Shown here piece after piece: positions 40,720 to 46,370 of a DNA stretch of 46,370 bases. Under the pieces are notes generated by a model. The model was given only the letters and a program-made list of their open reading frames with translations, searched no databases and was not told the origin of the DNA. Position 1 is the first letter of the stretch. Every line of letters begins with the position of its first letter. The DNA is from F1-60-MAGs104 sp964355975 (GTDB taxonomy: Bacteria > Planctomycetota > Phycisphaerae > Phycisphaerales > SM1A02), in contig CAYHFW010000018.1 of the NCBI GenBank assembly GCA_964355975.1, positions 1 to 46,370 on the forward strand. The letters run 5' to 3'. Position numbers and translations under genes: made by a program.

Positions 40720-41328
40720 TCACAACCCTGCTGCAGGCTCTTGGCCGATCGAAATCAAGCGAAAGAATTCAGATCGCGTTCGAGGGTCTTCTAAGAAAAT
40801 TCCAGTGAGCTTGCTGGTCGTTGTCCATGCGTGGGGCTGGCGAACCCCTCGGTAACACATGCAGAAGTGGCGCGCCTGAATGACGACCGCTGCGCCGAGT
40901 GGTTGAAGGTGGGTTTGAATCGCGTTGGCGATTTGCGCAGTGAGTTTTTCTTGCACCTGCAAGCGCCGTGAGTAAATCTCAACCACCTTTGCAAGTTTCG
41001 AGAGTCCAACCACCTTGCCATCTGGGATGTACGCGATGTGCGCCTTGCCGACAAATGGAACCATGTGATGCTCACAGTGGCTGTGAATGTCGATGCCTGT
41101 CAAGAGCACCATCTGGTCGTAGCCCTCGATCTCTGAAAATGTGCGGCCGAGTTCTTCGGCGGGATCCATTGCATAGCCGCTGAAGTGTTCGCGCATCGCA
41201 AGGACCACGCGCTTTGGGGTATCGAGCAACCCTTCGCGGTCTGGGTTTTCGCCGATGAACTTGAGCATCTCGCGCACGCGCGCCATCGCTGCGATGGCTT
41301 CTGGATCGGTCGGTTCAGGTCGTGGCAT
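40720..41328 (-). CDS. folE: GTP cyclohydrolase I
   Basis: FolE opens the GTP ring to give dihydroneopterin triphosphate for folate or queuosine-type pathways. The 202-residue protein has the zinc ligands Cys85 and His88 (HCEHHMVPF) and Cys156 (RHFCMCYRGV), with GLSKLAKVV. The C-terminal WTTTSKLTGIF replaces the more common TTTSALRG. The start MPRPEP at 41328 lies 10 nt downstream of TATCAT (41339-41344, minus strand). Upstream in-frame ATGs would extend it into the divergent gene and are rejected. Confidence 0.95.
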   Translation of the reverse strand: MPRPEPTDPEAIAAMARVREMLKFIGENPDREGLLDTPKRVVLAMREHFSGYAMDPAEELGRTFSEIEGYDQMVLLTGIDIHSHCEHHMVPFVGKAHIAYIPDGKVVGLSKLAKVVEIYSRRLQVQEKLTAQIANAIQTHLQPLGAAVVIQARHFCMCYRGVRQPHAWTTTSKLTGIFLEDPRTRSEFFRLISIGQEPAAGL

Positions 41329-41365
41329 AAGAGGGCGAATGATAGGCTCGCATCGGTTGTCACGT

Positions 41366-42181
41366 ATGAAACGCATGAACTCAAAACTTCGCAAAGTCGT
41401 CCTCGGTCTCGCTGTCATGGTTGCGGCGTGCCTCGTCGCAACCATCTTCTTTCTCGATGCAGTTGCCGCGCGAATCCTTTCGACCGCCGCCACGCACGTG
41501 CTCGGCACCACGACGACTGTTCGCTCGGTGCATCTGGGACTCTTCGACGGAAAGTCGACGCTCGATGGACTGCAAGTTGCGCAGCCAACAGGGTTCGGAG
41601 AGGGGCCAATGTTCAGCGTGCAGCACGCATCGGTGACCGCTGGCCTCATCGAGTTGATCGGTGATGATGTTGTGATCGAGGCGATTGAGATCGATGGTGT
41701 TGAGGTGAACCTCGTCGAGATTGGTGGTCAAGTGAACTTGCAGGTGGTCGCAACCAATGTGACAGGAAGTGACACCACACAGACCCCCGCAACGACCGAG
41801 CCGAGCGCGAGTGCGCGCTCAGTCACGATTCAAACGCTTCGTGTGACGAACATTCACGTCTCTGCGGCCGGAAACTCTGCGCTCGTTGCTGGCACGAAGG
41901 TGCATGTGACGATCCCAGACATTGTGGTGAGCGACCTCGGAACAAAGACGCCCGCGAGCGAAGTCGCGGCGCGCGTGAGCACCGAACTCGTCGAGAGGCT
42001 GACCGTTGCGATCGTGCAGGCGAAGATCGAGGGGTTGCCAAGTGAAATGGTCAGTGGATTGTCGAGCGCTGCATCAACGCTCACGTCCAACGCCAAGTCT
42101 CTCCTCGAAGGCAGCGGAGATGCGATTCAGAAGGGTCTCAAGGGGGCGGGAGACGCAATCAAGGGATTGTTCGGCGATTGA
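41366..42181 (+). CDS. AsmA-like inner-membrane-anchored protein
   Basis: This 271-residue protein has an N-terminal membrane anchor (about residues 9-30, VVLGLAVMVAACLVATIFFLD). An AsmA/DUF748-type beta segment follows: VLGTTTTVRSVHLGLFDGKSTLDGLQVAQPTGFGE, then VVIEAIEIDGVEVNLV and VTIQTLRVTNIHVSA. Such proteins act between the inner and outer membranes, and larger relatives help move phospholipid. The C-terminus has amphipathic helices (LSSAASTLTSNAKSLLEG, QKGLKGAGDAIKGLFG). It starts 37 bp from the divergent folE start. Either ATG 41366 or 41375 could be used. Function is inferred from architecture only. Confidence 0.65.
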   Translation: MKRMNSKLRKVVLGLAVMVAACLVATIFFLDAVAARILSTAATHVLGTTTTVRSVHLGLFDGKSTLDGLQVAQPTGFGEGPMFSVQHASVTAGLIELIGDDVVIEAIEIDGVEVNLVEIGGQVNLQVVATNVTGSDTTQTPATTEPSASARSVTIQTLRVTNIHVSAAGNSALVAGTKVHVTIPDIVVSDLGTKTPASEVAARVSTELVERLTVAIVQAKIEGLPSEMVSGLSSAASTLTSNAKSLLEGSGDAIQKGLKGAGDAIKGLFGD

Positions 42182-42185
42182 CGCA

Positions 42186-42199
42186 CGCGCGATCGCGCG
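42186..42199. repeat. 14-bp palindrome CGCGCGATCGCGCG
   Basis: A perfect palindrome lies between two convergent genes (stops at 42181 and 42210). With no T-run it is at most a weak bidirectional terminator. Confidence 0.5.
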
Positions 42200-42209
42200 C
42201 TGCCCCGCG

Positions 42210-44258
42210 TCACTTCTTCGCAAACACGTTCTTCCACCACGCGAGAATCTCGCCGAGTCGGTGCATGCGCAAGTCAGGCGGACCACTCCGGCTCATCCCG
42301 TGACTCGTCTCGCGCGGATAGCGCACGAAACGAACGGGCACGTTCTGCGCCGCGAGTGCTGCATGAATCTGCTCAGACTGCTCGATGTTGCACCGCAAAT
42401 CATCCTCGCTATGGATGAGCAACATCGGAGTGCGGGCCTTCGAGAAACTTGCGATGGGGCTCGACTTCCAAAGTGCGGTGGGATCGCCATACGCCGAACC
42501 CTTCCAGTACACCCCCGGAACATTTGGAAAGTCTGAGTTGCCGCAGTGGCTGACGATGTTCGAGACGCACCGATCGCTAATCGCCCCGCAGTAAACATTC
42601 GAGTGTCCCGTCGCCCAGAGCGCCATATATCCGCCGTACGAGCCACCCATGATGCCGATGCGCTTTGAGTCGACGCGCGCATCGCGCTGCACTGCGCGTG
42701 TGATCGCTTGCACATCGAGCCAATCTTTGTCTCCCCATGATCCGTGGATCGCACTGCATGACTCGGCGCCGTAGCCCTTCGATCCGCGTGGATTTCCGTA
42801 GGCAACGGTGTAGCCCGCGGCGGCCAGCAATTGAAACTCGTGAAAGAATGTCCAGCCATATTGTGCATGCGGACCGCCGTGCACTTCGATGACTGCGGGA
42901 GTGCGACCCTTCACGCGCGCGGCAGCAGGCGGACGCATGATCCAGTAGTGAACCCATGCGCCATCCTTTGCTTTCGCCCACGCCTCTTGCGGTACGGAGA
43001 GATCGAGTTCATCGCAGAGTGCGGTGTTGAGGCGCGAAATCTGGCGCACAGCGAACTCTCTTCCATTGATCTCAGCGACGCATACTTCAGGCGGCTCAGT
43101 CGGCGTGCTGCGGATGAGTGCGATGCGCGTGCCGTTGCCGGCGAGTGAACTCGGGATGTGATCTGCTCCTGACGAAGTGTTGGGAACAACGACTCCGCCG
43201 CGTGCCCCAGCACTGACGAGAAAGCCCGAGCCGTGCCATCCAATGCGCATGATGAGTGACTCACTGTCGGGCATCCATCGAAACCAGCCGCCGAAGCCGC
43301 TCTCGGCACAATCCGAGAGCGTTGGACTCATCAAGCAGAAATCAGTCGCTGCGAGCAAGTCGCGCGTCTTCTTTGTGTGCAGGTCATGCACGAAGAGTCC
43401 GAGATTCTTCGTTGCATACATGTCATGTCGACCGCGCCTCCCCGCATACGCGATCATCGAACCATCAGGACTGAAAGATGGAGAACTCTTCGGACCCTCC
43501 GGTAATCCTTCAATGACTCGACTCTTGCCAGTGCGCGCGTCTGCGACAACGATCTGCGTCATCCACGGTTCAAAGATTGCACGCGCAGATCGGTTGACGG
43601 CAGCGATGATCGAGCGACCATCGGGCGACCACTCGAACGTAAACGATCCCATCGTGTCGCCGAGGTCGACAGCGCGAACGCGACGGGTTGCGATGGTGAC
43701 GATGAAGAGTCGAAAGCGAGCTGATCCAAAGACTCCATCGCCATCGAGTCGATACCACGGATCATCGACCACGAGCGGGGGAGTGCTCTGCCCCGCAGAT
43801 TCGCGCGCCTTTGCGGCAGCGTGTGTTCGGTCGTGCATCGTCTGACGAAATGCGAAGGCAATCTCATCGCCCCGCGGCGACCAGCGCACTTCTGCAAGTG
43901 ATCCTTCAGCAAGTTTCGTGAGCTGCGTCGGTGTGGTGAGCTGCATCCGCGCAACCGATGCGAGAAAAATCTGCGGATTCCCCTTCGTCGTTTCGCCCAC
44001 AAATGCCAGACTCTGCGCATCGGGCGACCAGCGTGGCGATCGGTCGCGTGGACCTTTGGTGAGGCGTCGCGCTGCGCGTGATCCATTGACTCCAGCGATC
44101 CACAATTCGGTGCGCGATGAGCCAGGACGATCTGCCGTCTTGTTCGTCCACGCGATCAGCTCGCCCGCAAAATCAATCTGAGGATCGCTCGGAACAACGA
44201 GTCGTCGAATGTCAGTCACAGAGATCGTTCGTAATGCCGTTTGTCCGCGTCGTGCCAT
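42210..44258 (-). CDS. S9-family prolyl oligopeptidase-like peptidase
   Basis: S9 enzymes are serine peptidases with a beta-propeller gate and an alpha/beta-hydrolase catalytic domain, cutting peptides up to about 30 residues. The 682-residue protein has an N-terminal propeller (WSPDAQSLAFVGE, WSPRGDEIAFAF, FSPDGSMIAYAG) and a hydrolase domain with nucleophile in GGSYGGYMALWATGH (Ser near residue 540), Asp in IHSEDDLRCNIEQSEQ, and His in RETSHGMSRSG. No signal peptide is apparent, so it is probably cytoplasmic. The ATG at 44258 lies 8 nt from TACGAT. It is divergent from the HutG-like gene, 26 bp apart. Confidence 0.9.
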   Translation of the reverse strand: MARRGQTALRTISVTDIRRLVVPSDPQIDFAGELIAWTNKTADRPGSSRTELWIAGVNGSRAARRLTKGPRDRSPRWSPDAQSLAFVGETTKGNPQIFLASVARMQLTTPTQLTKLAEGSLAEVRWSPRGDEIAFAFRQTMHDRTHAAAKARESAGQSTPPLVVDDPWYRLDGDGVFGSARFRLFIVTIATRRVRAVDLGDTMGSFTFEWSPDGRSIIAAVNRSARAIFEPWMTQIVVADARTGKSRVIEGLPEGPKSSPSFSPDGSMIAYAGRRGRHDMYATKNLGLFVHDLHTKKTRDLLAATDFCLMSPTLSDCAESGFGGWFRWMPDSESLIMRIGWHGSGFLVSAGARGGVVVPNTSSGADHIPSSLAGNGTRIALIRSTPTEPPEVCVAEINGREFAVRQISRLNTALCDELDLSVPQEAWAKAKDGAWVHYWIMRPPAAARVKGRTPAVIEVHGGPHAQYGWTFFHEFQLLAAAGYTVAYGNPRGSKGYGAESCSAIHGSWGDKDWLDVQAITRAVQRDARVDSKRIGIMGGSYGGYMALWATGHSNVYCGAISDRCVSNIVSHCGNSDFPNVPGVYWKGSAYGDPTALWKSSPIASFSKARTPMLLIHSEDDLRCNIEQSEQIHAALAAQNVPVRFVRYPRETSHGMSRSGPPDLRMHRLGEILAWWKNVFAKK

Positions 44259-44266
44259 AGAGGTTC

Positions 44267-44276
44267 ATCGTAGGAT
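44267..44276. promoter_or_regulatory. overlapping divergent -10 boxes between the S9 peptidase and HutG-like genes
   Basis: Minus-strand TACGAT (44267-44272) ends 8 nt before the S9 ATG, and plus-strand TAGGAT (44271-44276) ends 8 nt before the ATG at 44285. They overlap by 2 bp, so simultaneous initiation in both directions would compete. Confidence 0.4.
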
Positions 44277-44284
44277 CATCCGCT

Positions 44285-45238
44285 ATGACATGGACATGGC
44301 GCGGACGTGATGATGGACCCGATCCTGCAGCGCAACGCTGGCATCAAGTGATTCGTCCGTGGGGGGCAATGCCCGCGACGCGCGCGCGCCGTCAGCCGGT
44401 CGTTGTGATCGGATATCCCAGCGATGCTGGAGTGCGCGCAAACTTTGGCCGCGTCGGCTCTGCCGATGGACCCAATGTTCTGCGCACCGCCTGTGCAAAT
44501 TTGCCCGCGCCAACTGCCCACGCACTCTTCGATGCGGGAGATGTTTCTGGCAACGGTGACGACGTCGAAACATGGCAACAATCGCTCGCCGCAGCCGTGG
44601 CTGCAGTGCGGGCGGGTGGTGGAATCCCGCTGATTCTCGGTGGCGGACATGATCAGGCATATGGGCATTGGCTCGGCACAGTGCAAGCCGCATCACCAGG
44701 CACGATCGTTGGATGCATCAACTTCGATGCGCACGTTGATATGCGGGCGTTGCACTCTGGACGGGCACATTCTGGATCTCCCTACGCGCAAGTGAAACTC
44801 TGGAGTGAAGCGCACAATCTTCCTTTCAAGTACCTGATGCTCGGGATGCAGTCGCCGCACAACACCCCTGCACTGATTCAGTTCGCGAGCGGTGCGGGAG
44901 CGCAGTTGGTCGATGCAGACGCATTTCATCCCTGCCAAGAGGCACCACTCTTGCAGCTCGTCGACCGATTTCTTTCGACGGTTGATTTGGTCTGCTTGAG
45001 CATCGATCTCGATGTCTTTAGCGCCGCTGTTGCTCCAGGTGTGAGCGCTCCGTCGCCGATGGGCATCTTTCCAGACGCGACATTTCGCACTGTGCTTCGC
45101 CGGATCACCGCAAGTGGGCGAGTCGCAGGAATCGAAATCGCCGAGTGCGCTCCGAACCTCGACGTCGGTGGGCGCACCGCACGACTCGGCGCAGCACTCA
45201 TCGACACGATTGTGCGAAGCCTCGCGGTGCCGACATGA
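44285..45238 (+). CDS. Formimidoylglutamase-like ureohydrolase (HutG family)
   Basis: This 317-residue protein belongs to the ureohydrolase superfamily and resembles HutG, which releases formamide from N-formimidoyl-glutamate in histidine breakdown. HutG-like signatures are GYPSDAGVRANFGRVGSADGP (residues 43-63), GGGHDQAYGH (His122), NFDAHVDMR (Asp148, His150, Asp152) and SIDLDVFSAAVAPGVSAPS (Asp241, Asp243). All manganese ligands are present. The other hut genes are not in the window, so the assignment is by sequence only. It overlaps the ROK kinase by 4 bp. Confidence 0.8.
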   Translation: MTWTWRGRDDGPDPAAQRWHQVIRPWGAMPATRARRQPVVVIGYPSDAGVRANFGRVGSADGPNVLRTACANLPAPTAHALFDAGDVSGNGDDVETWQQSLAAAVAAVRAGGGIPLILGGGHDQAYGHWLGTVQAASPGTIVGCINFDAHVDMRALHSGRAHSGSPYAQVKLWSEAHNLPFKYLMLGMQSPHNTPALIQFASGAGAQLVDADAFHPCQEAPLLQLVDRFLSTVDLVCLSIDLDVFSAAVAPGVSAPSPMGIFPDATFRTVLRRITASGRVAGIEIAECAPNLDVGGRTARLGAALIDTIVRSLAVPT

Positions 45239-46143
45239 TTCGAATTGGCGTTGATCTGGGTGGAACAAAAATCGCAGCATGCGCACTGCATGCGGATGGA
45301 ACCGAACTCTTGCGCCGCCGTGTCGCAACCCCGCAAGGAAACTACGAGTTGACCGTGGCGGCGATCGAAGAACTCGTGCGTGGCGTCGAGCGCGAAGTCG
45401 GCTCGGAGTGCACAGTTGGTATTGGCTATCCAGGAAGTGTCTCCCCGCGCACTGGATTGCACCGCAACGCGAACTCGACCTGCCTCAATGGGCACGATCT
45501 CATGGGTGATTTGCAGCAGCGACTTCAGCGCGAGATTCGCGGGGCAAACGACGCGAATTGCCTCGCACTCAGCGAGGCATTCGACGGCGCGGGAACAGGC
45601 GCGCGCGTTGTCTTCGCCGTGATCATCGGTACCGGCACGGGCGGCGGCATCGTCGTCGACCAAAGGATCATCGTGGGCCGAAACGCCATCGGCGGAGAGT
45701 GGGGGCATTGCCCGATGCCAGGCACGGATCGCGCCGAGCGTCGCGCGCGACCCTGCTACTGCGGTCAAGTGGGATGCATCGAACAATTTCTTGCCGGCCC
45801 CGCCCTCGAAGCCGAGTACCTGCGTCACGAAAATGTTCGCCACGAACTCGAAGAGATCGCAGGACGCGCCAAAGCGGGTGTCGACCCGAGTGCGAGCGCC
45901 GTGATCGAGTTGCTTTGTGAGCGGCTCGCCGATGCGCTCGCAGTGGTCGTCAATACGCTCGATCCCGATGTGATCGTGCTCGGCGGCGGCGTGAGCAACA
46001 TCGAAGCGATTTATCAGCGCACGCCGCAACTGATTGCTGAGCGCATCTTTTCTGATCAGTTCGACACACCGATTCGACCTGCGAAGTTCGGCGATGCAAG
46101 TGGTGTGCGTGGCGCGGCACGACTCTGGGATTGCGCTCCGTAG
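45235..46143 (+). CDS. ROK-family sugar kinase
   Basis: ROK kinases phosphorylate sugars such as glucose, fructose or N-acetylglucosamine. The 302-residue protein has the ATP-binding VDLGGTKIAA (residues 6-15), the catalytic Asp106 in GANDANC, IGTGTGGGIV, GGEWGHCP (His158), and the zinc motif CYCGQVGC (Cys174, 176, 181). The sugar cannot be inferred from sequence alone. ATGA overlap with the HutG-like gene makes them co-translated, an odd pair. The downstream 227 bp hold no gene. Confidence 0.9.
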   Translation: MIRIGVDLGGTKIAACALHADGTELLRRRVATPQGNYELTVAAIEELVRGVEREVGSECTVGIGYPGSVSPRTGLHRNANSTCLNGHDLMGDLQQRLQREIRGANDANCLALSEAFDGAGTGARVVFAVIIGTGTGGGIVVDQRIIVGRNAIGGEWGHCPMPGTDRAERRARPCYCGQVGCIEQFLAGPALEAEYLRHENVRHELEEIAGRAKAGVDPSASAVIELLCERLADALAVVVNTLDPDVIVLGGGVSNIEAIYQRTPQLIAERIFSDQFDTPIRPAKFGDASGVRGAARLWDCAP

Positions 46144-46168
46144 CTTCCGATCGCATCCAGCCACACGG

Positions 46169-46184
46169 TGACCTCCGCAGGTCA
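46169..46184 (+). repeat. hairpin TGACCT/AGGTCA
   Basis: A perfect 6-bp stem with loop CCGC lies 26 bp after the ROK stop. There is no T-run, so it may only help to stabilise the 3' end. Confidence 0.5.
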
Positions 46185-46249
46185 ACGACCCTGGACTCAA
46201 ACATGCTGCCCCTCGCCTACGAAGACTCCGGCTCGGCTTGCAAACTCGC

Positions 46250-46265
46250 CAGGGCCGTCGCCCTG
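46250..46265 (+). repeat. hairpin CAGGGC/GCCCTG
   Basis: A perfect 6-bp stem with loop CGTC lies in the gene-free tail of the window (46144-46370). There is no T-run. Confidence 0.5.
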
Positions 46266-46277
46266 CGGAGGAAATGC

Positions 46278-46339
46278 GTTTGCGCACCCGCTGCGGATTG
46301 GTGTCTTGCCATCACTCGCTTGCGTACCAGCGGCGGAAT
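46278..46339. repeat. 40-bp-period imperfect repeat at the window end
   Basis: 46278-46299 and 46318-46339 are similar (17 of 22 positions), 40 nt apart. The second copy lies within the dispersed repeat, copy B. Confidence 0.5.
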
Positions 46340-46354
46340 CTTCGCTCGCGCGAG
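46315..46354. repeat. dispersed 40-bp repeat, copy B
   Basis: This 40-nt sequence aligns without gaps to 18648-18687 with a handful of mismatches confined to positions 12-15, and ends in the same CTCGCGCGAG palindrome. Both copies are intergenic. Confidence 0.75.
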
Positions 46355-46370
46355 TTCCCGAGCCGAGCAA

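Noticed and set aside
44926..46287. A 453-codon minus-strand frame over the HutG-like and ROK genes
   Set aside because: Both plus-strand proteins are well supported, and no motif is found in the antisense translation.
46144..46370. An intrinsic terminator after the ROK kinase gene
   Set aside because: The hairpins at 46169 and 46250 have no following T-run, so neither is a convincing Rho-independent terminator.

Overview
The window is GC-rich bacterial chromosome from a planctomycete, most likely of the class Phycisphaerae. The evidence is gene content. There is a DUF1501 Tat-exported protein next to a PSCyt1/DUF1549/DUF1553 protein, a parallel beta-helix protein with a C-terminal dockerin-like pair of calcium loops, several lipoproteins of a planctomycete flavour, the long form of PurF, and an mraZ gene with no dcw cluster behind it. 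No phage, transposase, CRISPR array or rRNA operon was seen.

Layout. 1-3839 (minus): 5' end of rpsD, purF, an MBL-fold hydrolase and lpxA. 3878-8011 (plus): lipB, lepA and two tandem OmpH/Skp-like secreted proteins. 7980-11650 (minus): an exported protein sharing a motif with the OmpH pair, rimO, and a nucleoside-phosphorylase-like/NadD fusion. 11704-17492 (plus): two tRNA-Glu genes, a beta-helix dockerin protein, a small membrane protein, aroB, a ParA-type ATPase and a degenerate partner. 17513-18511 (minus): an M19 dipeptidase. 18512-18855: repeats. 18856-21546 (plus): a DUF2752 protein, two lipoproteins and a glycosyltransferase-like protein. 21527-28368 (minus): DUF1501, PSCyt1/DUF1549/DUF1553, an amidohydrolase and a flavin reductase-like protein. 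28547-29755 (plus): mraZ, a structured RNA, a terminator and csrA. 29786-30049 (minus): a NifU-C protein. 30086-39710 (plus): a tight operon of lipoprotein, dapF, M20 deacylase, class III aminotransferase, astA and astD, then a large membrane protein. 39745-46143: a ureohydrolase, folE (minus), an AsmA-like protein, an S9 peptidase (minus), a HutG-like protein and a ROK kinase. The last 227 bp hold hairpins and a repeat also found at 18648.

The most interesting locus is mraZ-csrA. Between the mraZ stop and a strong intrinsic terminator lie three stable hairpins, each presenting GGAUG at its apical loop, plus a fourth unpaired GGA. This is the architecture of a CsrB/RsmZ-type CsrA-sequestering RNA, and csrA itself is the next gene. 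The mraZ promoter carries TGGGN boxes typical of MraZ autoregulation. The unit therefore looks like a MraZ-controlled transcript whose 3' part could titrate CsrA.

A second window-wide signal is a TANNNT hexamer 6-8 nt upstream of many start codons, often GTG or ATG with no Shine-Dalgarno sequence. It implies that leaderless transcription is common here, and only a minority of genes (mraZ, csrA, lepA, the beta-helix gene) have ordinary leaders. Third, dapF is followed by an M20 deacylase, a class III aminotransferase, AstA and AstD without AstB or AstE, with a ureohydrolase close by. This suggests a rewired arginine/ornithine succinyltransferase route.
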